Assembly (NCBI GenBank): GCA_028706315.1
Contig: JAQWBP010000007.1
Coordinates: 1 to 64,000, forward strand
DNA from: Syntrophomonadaceae bacterium
GTDB taxonomy: Bacteria; Bacillota; Syntrophomonadia; Syntrophomonadales; Syntrophomonadaceae
DNA: 64,000 nucleotides
Direction: 5' to 3'
Both the position numbers and the translations under genes were made by a program. This document shows, piece after piece, positions 1 to 8,378 of this stretch; position 1 is the first letter of the stretch, and the number at the start of each line of letters is the position of its first letter. The notes under the pieces were generated by a model. That model was given only the letters and a program-made list of their open reading frames with translations, was not told where the DNA came from and made no database searches.

Positions 1-648
1 ACTCTTCCAACTCTTCCAACTTTCCACCTTCCAACTTTTATCTAGTTTTGAGCTTTTCGCTGCGTCCGTATATAATATTGCCATACTTAGTAGAAAAAAG
101 GAAGATAGTGGTTGCCCTTTGGGGGTAGAGGGGAATGAATTCCCCTCTACACGGGGCGGGGGATACCGGACATATTCCGCCACGCACCCCTGGGCACCTA
201 CACGGGGCGGGAGTAGTGTAGCCGGGAATTCATTCCCGGTATCCAGTAGCCCGGAATTCATTCCGGTATCCAGTAGCCCGGAATTCATTCCCGGTATCCA
301 GTAGCCCGGAATTCATTCCGGTATTCAGTAGCCGGGAATTCATTCCCGGTATCCAGTAGCCCGGAATTCATTCCGGGTATTCAGTAGCCCGGAATTCACC
401 CTTTACGGGCACAGGCATTCCCGGTATCCAGTAGCCCGGAATTCATTCCGGGTATCCAGTAGCCCGGGAATTCATTCCGGGTATTCAGGGGGATCCCGGT
501 ATTTAGTAGCCCGGAATTTACCCTTTACGGGCAGAGGCATTCCGGGTATTCGGGGGTGCTGAGTATGGCTTAGTTCACGAGTAAGGAAATCCATAAGCAG
601 GAATATTAAGCCTGGGGTCGTATTTTATTTTAAGGGGAGGTAGTCGAA
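1..648. repeat. Hairpin repeat array A1 in gene-free DNA
   Basis: No credible gene lies here. From about 119 to 557 there are roughly ten head-to-tail units of about 27-30 bp built on CCCGGAAT-TC-ATTCCGGG followed by TATCCAGTAG. Each unit is an inverted repeat with 8-bp arms. Two units (near 390-425 and 520-550) carry a ~20-base insert (ACCCTTTACGGGCACAGG type) in the hairpin centre. A related stronger palindrome, GTAGAGGGGAAT-GA-ATTCCCCTCTAC, is at 125-150. Bases 1-45 hold short CTTCCAACT tandem repeats. Units have no unique spacers, so this is not CRISPR. The same motifs recur at 1208-1515, 35041-35110, 35598-35702, 41167-41295 and 46421-46613. Confidence 0.85.
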
Positions 649-1212
649 ATGCGCATGGCTAAAAAGAAAGTTTTTATCGGAATAGGAATTGCGGTTAATT
701 TGCTTTTGCTGCTGGTGATTTTTGCGAATTATCAGCTGAATAATATAGTTGACAGCTTAAATATGCCGCTAAGTGTAAATGAAGATACTTCCCGGTTAGG
801 ACCGGAAGATGAGAATCAAAAGTGGAATATAGATGCGGTAAAAAAGGATGCTCTGGACTGGGCAGGCCATCGGGAAGGTAAGTCAGCAGATACTCCCGGG
901 GCGGTTAAAAATCCTCAGGGTAAACAGGATAATGAGATTGTCAGAAGTGTACAAAGTAAGCTCGACCGTCCCGTAGAGAAAAAAGACCTCCTAAAAGCCG
1001 GGGTAATTATCCTACGTAAGCTGGATACCGATGAGATTCAATTTTTATATAACGTGGGAAAAAGCAGCAGCCCCACCCGGGAAGAACTCATCCTTTCCCG
1101 GGAGATACTTTTAGGTAAGCTCACCAGCGAAGAGATTAATACCCTGCGTCAGCTGGGCGGCAAATACGGCAAGTCCCTGCGGATTCTCGATAATGATGTC
1201 CCGATCCAGTAG
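649..1212 (+). CDS. Hypothetical membrane-anchored protein
   Basis: A 187-residue protein that I do not recognise. Residues 7-27 form one hydrophobic segment after a basic start, so it is probably anchored in the membrane with a soluble, charged domain outside (type II signal anchor). The C-terminal half is predicted helical and rich in Glu, Lys and Leu. The start ATG at 649 has AGGGGAGG 10 bases upstream; an in-frame ATG two codons later is an alternative. It is the only gene on the plus strand in the first 15 kb and converges on the SLH gene. Its last codons and TAG stop (GATCCAGTAG) match the flanking repeat unit, so the natural 3' end may have been replaced by repeat DNA. Real gene likely, function unknown. 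Confidence 0.7.
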   Translation: MRMAKKKVFIGIGIAVNLLLLLVIFANYQLNNIVDSLNMPLSVNEDTSRLGPEDENQKWNIDAVKKDALDWAGHREGKSADTPGAVKNPQGKQDNEIVRSVQSKLDRPVEKKDLLKAGVIILRKLDTDEIQFLYNVGKSSSPTREELILSREILLGKLTSEEINTLRQLGGKYGKSLRILDNDVPIQ

Positions 1213-1515
1213 CCACGGAATTCATTCCCGGTATCCAGCCATATTCCGCCGCGTAGCCCGGAATTCATTCCGGGTATCCCACCGGGGGTAGAGGGGAATG
1301 AATTCCCCTCTACACGGGTCGGGAGTGTAGCCCGGAATTCATTCCCGGTATCCAGCCATATTCCACCACGTAGCCCGGAATTCATTCCGGCGGTATCCCC
1401 CCGGGGGTACCGGGGAATGAATTCCCCTCTACACGGGTTGGGAGTGTAGCCCGGAATTCATTCCCGGTATCCAGCCATATTCCACCGCGTAGCCCGGAAT
1501 TCATTCCGGGCGGTA
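1208..1515. repeat. Hairpin repeat array A2
   Basis: About eight units of the CCCGGAATTCATTCCGGG family, mixed with the GTAGAGGGGAAT-GA-ATTCCCCTCTAC palindrome (1288-1313) and a related copy near 1408-1432. A longer module (AGTGTAGCCCGG..., then TATCCAGCCATATTCC, then CACGTAGCC) is repeated at least twice, at about 1325-1375 and 1440-1495. It begins inside the stop of the preceding gene. An open frame runs through on the minus strand but is made only of repeats. Confidence 0.85.
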
Positions 1516-1544
1516 GAACCCTGGGGATAATTTCTAAAGATATA

Positions 1545-1581
1545 AAGACGCTAGACGGTTATATTTCACGTCTAGCGTCTT
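1545..1581 (-). terminator. Terminator-like hairpin between convergent genes
   Basis: Perfect 13-bp inverted repeat AAGACGCTAGACG / CGTCTAGCGTCTT with an 11-base loop, just past the stop of the minus-strand SLH gene at 1591. The T-tract is short (TTTATATCTTT on the minus strand), so termination is probable rather than certain; it could serve both strands. Confidence 0.7.
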
Positions 1582-1590
1582 GTATTGCTG

Positions 1591-3240
1591 CTACATTTGA
1601 CTATACATCCTTAATATCATCACCGCTGCCTCAGCACGGGTGGCGTTAGCTGCGGGAGCAAATAGACCATTATCCCGACCTGATACAATATTTTGCTGTA
1701 CTGCGGCAGCTACACTAGTTCTCGCCCAGGAAGAAATAACGTTCTGATCAGTAAATCTTGCCAGGCTGGCAGTCACTGCCTCAGTCGTCGGTTCAACATC
1801 TTTCCCTTTATAGGCTAGAGCCCGCTTAATCATCACCGCCATCTGTTCACGGGTAACCGGGTCCTGGGGGGCAAAGGTAGTGGCAGTATAGCCGCTGACC
1901 AGACCTGCATCGGCAGCTGTATTTACAATGTTAAAATACCACTGGTCAGCAGGTACATCATAGAAACGCCCTTTATACAGGGTACCAGGCTGCAAGCCTA
2001 CTGCCCGGGAGAGCAATGTAACAAACTCGGCCCGGCTGATGTTTTTCTGCGGAGCAAATTCGGTAACGCTTACACCTTTTACCAGATCCATCTCTACCAT
2101 TTTGTAAATATCCGCTTCAGCCCAGTGCCCATTTAAGTCATTAAACTCAATCTGGGGCAGAGGCTTTTCTGGTTCTGGTTCTGGCTCCACTACTGCCGTA
2201 CTATCCTGAGTTTTATCTGCCATAAGGGTGTATTTACTAAAGTGGGTAGTAGTAAAAGTTACTGTGTCTTGCTTAGTATTAAGCTCACCCTTTAGCTGCT
2301 GCCATTCCTTTTTACCGTCATTATAGTAAAAAGCATCCAGGGTTTCTTCGTCCAGTCCCTCTATATCAGTTTTTGCATAAGAGAGCACCACGGTTACCGG
2401 CTTAGCAAAAGTTACCCCACTGACGCTCTCTTCGGTAGTAAGGTTAATTTCATAAACTGGTCCGACTACCGTTTTATCAGCGGCAATTTTGCTTAAAACT
2501 ATTTTTGCTTTGCTTTCGCTGAGCGTTTGGATACTGATATTTAATTTATTATCTTTAGATAGTTGCAAGGCTCTAGCTGGTATGGTCAGTTTTACCCCGT
2601 CTCTTGTTACCTCTATGTCTTTGCCGGCCTTGTTGATGTCTTTAAGAACATCCGCCTCAATACTCAGCTCATCATTTTTTCCCAGGTCAAGAGATATTAC
2701 TGGTTCATTCCGGTTGAGCTGTTTTTTGATTTCTTTGGTTACGGGGGAAGAAGGCGTAATTCCTCCGCCTCTAGGACCAGTAGTAGTCTCAGAAGTGCTG
2801 CCATTGTTCAGTACACTGGCTTTGACTGCATTTCTCAATGGGATTAGATTATTATGTAAAGAATTATTTTTTAAGGTATAATCAATTTCTTCTGGGAAAC
2901 TGTCCAACATAGCCTCAAAAACTGCGCGGTGTTTTTCCCAGATTATTACCTCTTTTAAGGAATCGAACATAACCGAATTAAAATTAGCCTCGGTTAAAGT
3001 TCCCCGGTTCTTTACCTCGGTATCTAAGTCATCTAAAAAGTTCCTGATTTCAGCCTCAGTTGCCCCACCGGCAATAATTTTTTCCACATACCCACTATAT
3101 TGACCTTTGAGTTCATTGTAACTGGAGCTAATATCCCCGGCATAAACTTCTTTGACCTCGGGATTAACCATCATAATTCCCAGCGCCAGAAATAATGATA
3201 CAAATATAACTACAACCCGGGAGAAAATATTTTTAACCAT
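1591..3240 (-). CDS. Secreted SLH-domain surface protein
   Basis: A 549-residue exported protein with a signal peptide (hydrophobic stretch, then cleavage near EVYA-GD). The middle, about residues 205-345, resembles the beta-sandwich module following surface proteins (FAKPVTVVLSY, then a THFSKYTLM segment), also seen in its neighbour. The last ~180 residues are three S-layer homology repeats (GHWAEADIYK, DQWYFNIVNT, SSWARTSVAA, each followed by an SRAEF/TREQM/TRAEA turn), which bind pyruvylated secondary wall polymer. I placed the start at the ATG at 3240, with GAAAGGAAGG just upstream; a longer frame to 3345 would put 35 charged residues before the signal peptide. It follows a terminator, so it probably has its own transcript. 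Probably an S-layer or surface-adhesion component; ligand unknown. Confidence 0.85.
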   Translation of the reverse strand: MVKNIFSRVVVIFVSLFLALGIMMVNPEVKEVYAGDISSSYNELKGQYSGYVEKIIAGGATEAEIRNFLDDLDTEVKNRGTLTEANFNSVMFDSLKEVIIWEKHRAVFEAMLDSFPEEIDYTLKNNSLHNNLIPLRNAVKASVLNNGSTSETTTGPRGGGITPSSPVTKEIKKQLNRNEPVISLDLGKNDELSIEADVLKDINKAGKDIEVTRDGVKLTIPARALQLSKDNKLNISIQTLSESKAKIVLSKIAADKTVVGPVYEINLTTEESVSGVTFAKPVTVVLSYAKTDIEGLDEETLDAFYYNDGKKEWQQLKGELNTKQDTVTFTTTHFSKYTLMADKTQDSTAVVEPEPEPEKPLPQIEFNDLNGHWAEADIYKMVEMDLVKGVSVTEFAPQKNISRAEFVTLLSRAVGLQPGTLYKGRFYDVPADQWYFNIVNTAADAGLVSGYTATTFAPQDPVTREQMAVMIKRALAYKGKDVEPTTEAVTASLARFTDQNVISSWARTSVAAAVQQNIVSGRDNGLFAPAANATRAEAAVMILRMYSQM

Positions 3241-3345
3241 CTTTTCCTTCCTTTCTTTTTTAACTTTAGCCATTAGATGCTCGCAGTAGACATGCCAGAT
3301 TCCACGTTTTACCTTAACCGCCTGGCTTTTTGCGCTGCACCTCAT
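3241..3345 (-). promoter_or_regulatory. Possible structured 5' leader of SLH gene
   Basis: Between the upstream terminator and the start codon the minus strand carries nested complementary segments: GCAGCGCA pairing imperfectly with TGCGAGC, and inside it GCCAG with CTGGC. It contains GCAAAAAGCC but I could not match it to a known riboswitch. It is open in the reading frame of the gene, which may be chance. Confidence 0.25.
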
Positions 3346-3348
3346 GGC

Positions 3349-3388
3349 AAAAAGTCCCCCTGCATAAGGCGCTGCAGAGGGACTTTTT
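3349..3388 (-). terminator. Strong bidirectional terminator
   Basis: AAAAAGTCCCCCTGCA / TGCAGAGGGACTTTTT, 16-bp arms with one mismatch and an 8-base loop, 15 bases past the stop of the 872-residue SLH gene and before the next SLH gene. A/T tails on both sides give a T-run in either direction. Confidence 0.9.
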
Positions 3389-3403
3389 ATCTAAGGTACT
3401 AAC

Positions 3404-6022
3404 CTAGGGTAATGCGAGTACGATTACGGTCACTGCTTCAGCTCTGGTAGCGCTGCCCTGAGGTTTAACCGTATTGTCAGGGTAGCCTTTGATTATATTA
3501 TTCTGGGTAGCTGTGGCTACTGCACCTTTAGCCCAAGCTGAAATCTTCGCATTGTCCGCAAAGGCTGTTTCATCGGTAGCTGCAGTTAATTTCGCGGCTT
3601 TTACAATCATGACCGCCATTTGCTCACGGGTGATAAGATCATCCGGACCGAACTGGGTGTCACTATAGCCGTTAACAATACCATTAGCTGCTGCAACTGC
3701 TATATAATCTTTAGCCCAATGGTTAGCAGTATCGTTAAATACTTTGCCGCCAGCTGTTTCCAGCTCAAAGGCTTCAACTAAGACCTTCGCAAATTCTGCT
3801 CTGGTGATAGTATTATCCGGTTTAAAGGTTTTGTCCGGATAGCCAGCAATCGCTTCTAATGCTACCAGGTTCTTAATATTAGCTTCTGCCCAATGTCCGG
3901 CAATGTCAGTCAGGACTACCGGAGTTGGAGTTACTACATCATCTATAATTTCTTCCTTCTCGATAGCAATCAGGGCAAATTTAGTAAAGTGGTCGATTTC
4001 CCCACTTACTTTCCCGTTCTTAAGGTCAACTTTAATATTGTCGAGTTTTTCCCAGGTATCAGTTTTTTCATTCAGCCAGTAAATAGCCAAATCATACTTA
4101 TCAGTATCTACCTGAGATTGCCTATATTTAATTGTAATAGTTACCGGTTTCTTAAAGCTGCCTGATTTGTTTTTAGTGATTTCTAATACATCACCAACCA
4201 GCTTACTCTTTTGCGGCATAGTTAAATCAGATGTATCTCTTACTTTTTCTACTTTTACTTTAATAGTTTTTGCTACTGCATTAGCTGGGATGTCAATGGT
4301 AGCACTGTATTTTTCTACTGATCCGCCTTTAGTCGTGATGGTGGTTCCGGTGGAACCTCCGCCGCCGGGGCCGCCACCGGGGCTGTCGGACACTGTTTTA
4401 GCTGTATAAGCAATAAATTGAGTAAAGTGTTTGGTCCAGATCACCAGGTCATTATTTACATCAATTTTGCCGTCTCCATACCCTGTAATGTCTTTTGTAG
4501 CTGCTTCTAGGGTATCCGCGCTAATTGTTTTGTCGATTGCAACTACTTTTCCACCTCTTACATAAACAGCTTTTTTGCCTGCCTGTCCGGGAATGAGCAG
4601 TCTTACCGGTTTACTAAATGTAAGTTCAGTATCCCCAAAGCCTACTTCGATTACGGCATTAACTTTTTCTGCATTAGCCGGGGTAGCTGCCGGTTCTGAT
4701 TTTACAGTCGGGAGATTTATGGTTCCAGTCCAACCTGCCGGGCCAGTAATTGTAGTGCCGAAAGGTATAGTTAGGGGAATTTGGACTTTTTCACCATTCA
4801 GAGTATCCGTCACTATAGCTTTGACTTCAACAGGAACAACTGCTTGGCCTGATTTTGGTGCTAATTTTATAGCCGGATTATTTACATTCTCATCAAATGT
4901 AAGTTCAGTAGACTCTGTTAGTTCAGATACGTCATATTCTGGTTCCGTTACTGTGATCTTGTCTGGTTCGTTGACCTTTACCTGGAAACGAACTAGCCAG
5001 TCATTTTCTGCTGTGCAGCCTTCTCCGCTCCTATAAGCATAAACTGTAGTTTCTCCAGGTTTTACAGCAGTTAACTTTATAGTACTAGTAGAATTATCTA
5101 CGGTTACGATATCGGCATTACCAGACTTCCACCCTACGAAAGTACTTACGTTTACATTTCTAAGTATTAACTGATAGCCAACGCTTTCACCTTTTTCGAG
5201 GAGTCCAACATTTATCGTTCCATTAGAGTTTTCAATTTTTTTACTCGTGTCCCCTTCTTCATAAACATCAATCTGAGAACGAACTGCGGCTTTAGCCAGA
5301 GCATATTCGGCCTTAAAATATGGGTCTACTGATTGCGCAAGTGTCTGCTGCTGCTGAATTAACAAATCTGTACTCCAGCCTATAGCAGTTAGTTTTCCTC
5401 TAAGTTTAGAATACTCGCTCTCAGCTAAAACTTTATTCATAGCATCTTTGGTATAGCCAGATATTACTTCAATTACTTCTGCATTACTTTGACCTTTTAT
5501 ATCATTATAAAGAGTAGCGGCAGTTACTACTTTCGGTAATTCCTCCCGTGTAGCTACCATAAAATCATATAGTTCCTTAACAGATATATCATCACCAAAT
5601 AGTGTTTGAAAATCTCCCTTATAGAAATCTTTAAAACTAGTTAGGTTTGTCTGCAACTGATCCGCATCAGTAGAATAAGAAATTGTGGCTATTCCTTGGG
5701 CGAAAGCAATGACTGCATCCTCAGCCTCTGATTTGTTGTTACCGAATTTTTCTTTAACAAGCTTTTCAGTAATTAATGGGGCAATAACCGGGGACCAGAT
5801 GGGATCGTCCGTACTTAAATTTCCCAGCTTAGTTCTGGCAGCGTCTATCGCCTGGTGATCACCAGCATCTAAATAAGGATAAATAACTTGAATTTTGGCA
5901 ACCGCTTGTTCTATAGCATAGTCACTATCCGTTGCTAAAGCTGGTGCTGCACTAACTAATGGGCTCATACATAAAAAAGCAAAAGCTATTATCATGAGCC
6001 ATGTAATAGGTCTACTCTTCAT
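3404..6022 (-). CDS. Large secreted SLH-domain protein with Ig-like domain
   Basis: An 872-residue exported protein. The signal peptide spans residues 1-30 (ITWLMIIAFAFLCMSPLVSA, cleavage after ALA). Residues ~30-250 are helical and unassigned. Residues ~270-350 look like a bacterial Ig-like group 2 (BIG2) domain (SGNADIVTVDNSTSTIKL, TAVKPGETTVYAY). Beta-sandwich modules follow up to a Gly/Pro-rich linker near 545-556 and then a ZU5-like module (~565-690). The C-terminus carries three SLH repeats (~703-872) that tether it to pyruvylated wall polysaccharide; csaB at 30205 supplies that modification. The start is fixed by AGGAGGT ahead of ATG 6022. It shares architecture with the downstream SLH gene, suggesting paralogues, but a terminator separates them. 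Confidence 0.88.
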   Translation of the reverse strand: MKSRPITWLMIIAFAFLCMSPLVSAAPALATDSDYAIEQAVAKIQVIYPYLDAGDHQAIDAARTKLGNLSTDDPIWSPVIAPLITEKLVKEKFGNNKSEAEDAVIAFAQGIATISYSTDADQLQTNLTSFKDFYKGDFQTLFGDDISVKELYDFMVATREELPKVVTAATLYNDIKGQSNAEVIEVISGYTKDAMNKVLAESEYSKLRGKLTAIGWSTDLLIQQQQTLAQSVDPYFKAEYALAKAAVRSQIDVYEEGDTSKKIENSNGTINVGLLEKGESVGYQLILRNVNVSTFVGWKSGNADIVTVDNSTSTIKLTAVKPGETTVYAYRSGEGCTAENDWLVRFQVKVNEPDKITVTEPEYDVSELTESTELTFDENVNNPAIKLAPKSGQAVVPVEVKAIVTDTLNGEKVQIPLTIPFGTTITGPAGWTGTINLPTVKSEPAATPANAEKVNAVIEVGFGDTELTFSKPVRLLIPGQAGKKAVYVRGGKVVAIDKTISADTLEAATKDITGYGDGKIDVNNDLVIWTKHFTQFIAYTAKTVSDSPGGGPGGGGSTGTTITTKGGSVEKYSATIDIPANAVAKTIKVKVEKVRDTSDLTMPQKSKLVGDVLEITKNKSGSFKKPVTITIKYRQSQVDTDKYDLAIYWLNEKTDTWEKLDNIKVDLKNGKVSGEIDHFTKFALIAIEKEEIIDDVVTPTPVVLTDIAGHWAEANIKNLVALEAIAGYPDKTFKPDNTITRAEFAKVLVEAFELETAGGKVFNDTANHWAKDYIAVAAANGIVNGYSDTQFGPDDLITREQMAVMIVKAAKLTAATDETAFADNAKISAWAKGAVATATQNNIIKGYPDNTVKPQGSATRAEAVTVIVLALP

Positions 6023-6540
6023 TTAAAAATTACCTCCTATATTATAAATCAACTCTCCCTTATAAAAATGTCAAGAATTTGTTTATGTAGTATGGTTCTC
6101 TTATCCCTCCTTCGGCACTCATAACCTATATCCGCTCATTACATTATTTTTTAGAAGAAATTAGCAGCGTTCCCTATTAAATCAACTTCTATCTGCCAAG
6201 ACTTCTACTATTATTAGGCTATATGTCCTACTTAGTCATATAGTCTTCTACGAAATAAACTATTCTTCCTTTTAAGTGATATTATCATAATCTCCTTAAG
6301 GTGTAAATGTTTGTCAATAGAAGGGAACGAGGGGTATTTACCTTTTTATAAGCACATAAATTTTCCCATATTAGCAGAATAGCCCGAAACTTTAAGTTCG
6401 GGCTAGATTTTAGCTAAGTAACCTTATACTACATTATACACTATCATTATTGTTGTTCTCATTAAGTATCAATTTTTCCGAAAACTGTAATCTTATGCAA
6501 CCGCACTACCATTTATGAAAATTCCGCGAATTTAGTTTCT
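6023..6540. other. Gene-free region, probable promoter and leader of SLH gene
   Basis: No gene seen. Two TTGACA hexamers lie on the minus strand (at 6312-6317 and 6069-6074), but neither has a well-spaced -10 box. The minus strand at about 6080-6115 carries GTGCCGAAGGAGG between GGTTATGA and AGAGAACC, a purine-rich stretch of the sort found in riboswitch cores, but the rest does not fit a class I can name. A hairpin is annotated separately at 6381-6404. Confidence 0.5.
6381..6404 (-). terminator. Hairpin after the polysaccharide block
   Basis: AGCCCGAA / TTCGGGCT with an 8-base loop (extendable by AC/GT with a bulge). It lies past the phosphomannomutase remnant and probably ended the old transcript; T-tracts are weak on both sides. 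Confidence 0.5.
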
Positions 6541-6771
6541 TTAATTTTCTATGGTTAAACCCCTACCCTGTAAATATCCGAATAATTCACTCTTTATCTC
6601 TGCAAGTACTTCCGGGGTTTTTCCTTCACAACGCACAATAAGTTCCGGTCCAGTATTAGATGCCCGGACCAACCCCCAGCCATCCGGGAATAATATCCTG
6701 GCTCCGTCAATATCTATAATTTCGTATTTGTTACGAAAATGCTCCAGAACCTGATTAACCTTCTTAAATTT
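6541..6771 (-). pseudogene. C-terminal remnant of phosphomannomutase/phosphoglucomutase
   Basis: Reading the minus strand gives 76 codons ending in TAA at 6541 with no start codon: three stops lie in the same frame immediately upstream (6772-6780). The peptide contains DGARILFPDGWGLVRASNTG and PELIVRCEGKTPEVL, the phosphate-binding fourth domain of the alpha-D-phosphohexomutase family (RASNTGP motif), the last ~15% of a ~450-residue enzyme. The other domains are absent from the window. It follows the flippase gene on the same strand, so the polysaccharide operon once ended with, or lay next to, a full sugar-phosphate mutase. The reading frame and motif are well preserved, so the loss looks recent. 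Confidence 0.85.
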
Positions 6772-6818
6772 CTATCATCAGCCCTAAAATAGTATTTATG
6801 TGTAAATTTTCTATACCT

Positions 6819-8366
6819 TTATTTTTGTTTTAGCCGAAGTATACTTATTAGCCATTCTAATTCTTCTACCCGCAAAAGCTTTATTAATATAAAATAGAGC
6901 GATACCCCTATTACCCCGCAAACACCTAATATTACTACATCTCCTAATATACCAATCCCAGTAAACTTTCCTACCATAATATAGTTAAATAAGTAGTATA
7001 CTGTAATTCCCATAGCAAGAGTAGCAATCATAACTTTACAACCGGTTAATAAAGCTCCTCCCAGACTGCCAACTTGCCTACGCAAACTCCAGAGCAACAT
7101 AAATAGCCCTATAATTATTGAAATGGAAGTAGCTAAAGCTAGTCCTCCATGAGCCAAATACCTTATTAATATAAAGTTAAATACTATATTCAATACCACT
7201 GTACCTATTCCATTTAGCATAGGAGTCATGGTGTCTTGTAAAGAATAAAAAGCTCGCAATACTACTTCTCTCAGCGCTATCGCAGGAAGCCCTACAACAT
7301 AGAATGTTAAAGCACATGTGGTCAATTTTGTAGCTTGAGCATCAAAAGCCCCATGCTCAAATAAAATCCTCACCAGCGGCTCTCCTAAAATAATTATACC
7401 AACAGCAAGAGGCAAGCATATAATAAACAGCAAATTAATGCTATATAGTATACCTCTTCGGAAACGTTCAATATCCTTAGTAATGACACTCTCAGCAAGC
7501 CCAGGATATATTACACTAGCAATTGCCATAGCAAATATCCCTACAACTAACATGTTTAATCGGTTGGCAAAGTTTAAGGCAGTTATGCTACCTTCTATTA
7601 GCCCTGATGCCATGATTCGGTCAACCATGGTATTAATTTGAATTGCTCCTAAACTTACTAATACAAGTGGTACTGAAGTAAGAATTTTTTTTAATGCAGC
7701 ATTATGCCTGTTAAGATTAAAACTAAAATGTATCCCTAATTTTTTTATATCTAATACCTGAAAAAGCCACTGGCAAATTATTCCCAATAAGGTTCCTATT
7801 GCCAGCCCAGTGATTCCCATAATTTTGCCTAAAATGAATATAGACCCTAAGATAATAAGATTATATGGAATACTGCTAAAGGCAGGATATATAAATCTCT
7901 TATGCGATTGCAATATACCAGTAGCAATACCAGCCATTACCATAAATATACTCATAGGAAACATTATTCTAAATAAATATATAGCTAACGGAATTGCCTG
8001 TTCCGAAAATTGAGGAGCAACCAATCCTACTATCTTTTCAGCAAAAACTTCTGCAATAATAGTTACTATTAATAACAAAATAATTAAAGCAGAAGTTAAT
8101 AAATTAACTATTTTTATTTCAGATTCTAGTCCATCCTTTTCCCTGTATTCCGTTAATACAGGAATCATAGAGGTAGTTACAGCAACCCCACCTACTTGAA
8201 AGAATAGATTAGGAATAGTAACAGCTATTAAATATGCATCCGTAACTAAAGAAACACCAAATACCGCTGCAATGGACATTTCTCGAATAAATCCCAGTAA
8301 TTTACTGATAGCCGTTCCTGCAACTAAAGCTGTTGTATTATATATATATTCAGAACTCTTTCTCAT
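6819..8366 (-). CDS. MurJ/MviN-family lipid-linked glycan flippase
   Basis: A 515-residue polytopic membrane protein with about 13-14 hydrophobic segments and the MurJ/MviN signature near the start (TALVAGTAISKLLGFIREM, residues ~12-30; ALREVVLRAFYSLQDTM near 375). The family moves undecaprenyl-linked precursors across the membrane. Because it closes a run of polysaccharide genes and no peptidoglycan genes are near, I infer it acts as the Wzx-type flippase of this cluster rather than the housekeeping lipid II flippase. AGGAAAC precedes ATG 8366; the upstream gene ends 12 bases away, so they are probably co-transcribed. Confidence 0.85.
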   Translation of the reverse strand: MRKSSEYIYNTTALVAGTAISKLLGFIREMSIAAVFGVSLVTDAYLIAVTIPNLFFQVGGVAVTTSMIPVLTEYREKDGLESEIKIVNLLTSALIILLLIVTIIAEVFAEKIVGLVAPQFSEQAIPLAIYLFRIMFPMSIFMVMAGIATGILQSHKRFIYPAFSSIPYNLIILGSIFILGKIMGITGLAIGTLLGIICQWLFQVLDIKKLGIHFSFNLNRHNAALKKILTSVPLVLVSLGAIQINTMVDRIMASGLIEGSITALNFANRLNMLVVGIFAMAIASVIYPGLAESVITKDIERFRRGILYSINLLFIICLPLAVGIIILGEPLVRILFEHGAFDAQATKLTTCALTFYVVGLPAIALREVVLRAFYSLQDTMTPMLNGIGTVVLNIVFNFILIRYLAHGGLALATSISIIIGLFMLLWSLRRQVGSLGGALLTGCKVMIATLAMGITVYYLFNYIMVGKFTGIGILGDVVILGVCGVIGVSLYFILIKLLRVEELEWLISILRLKQK

Positions 8367-8378
8367 TTGTTTCCTACT

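Noticed and set aside
119-304. 61-codon plus-strand open frame
   Set aside because: Made entirely of hairpin repeat units, no ribosome binding site, repetitive peptide.
200-560. CRISPR array
   Set aside because: Repeats are contiguous and palindromic with no unique spacers, and there are no cas genes.
1149-1385. 78-codon minus-strand open frame
   Set aside because: Runs through repeat array A2 and overlaps the end of a better supported gene.
3241-3400. Cyclic-di-GMP riboswitch before the SLH gene
   Set aside because: A GCAAAAAGCC stretch is present, but the conserved tetraloop/receptor parts of the class are not.
6080-6115. Glycine-type riboswitch
   Set aside because: CCGAAGGAGG is reminiscent, but the rest of the conserved core is absent and the gene has no link to glycine.
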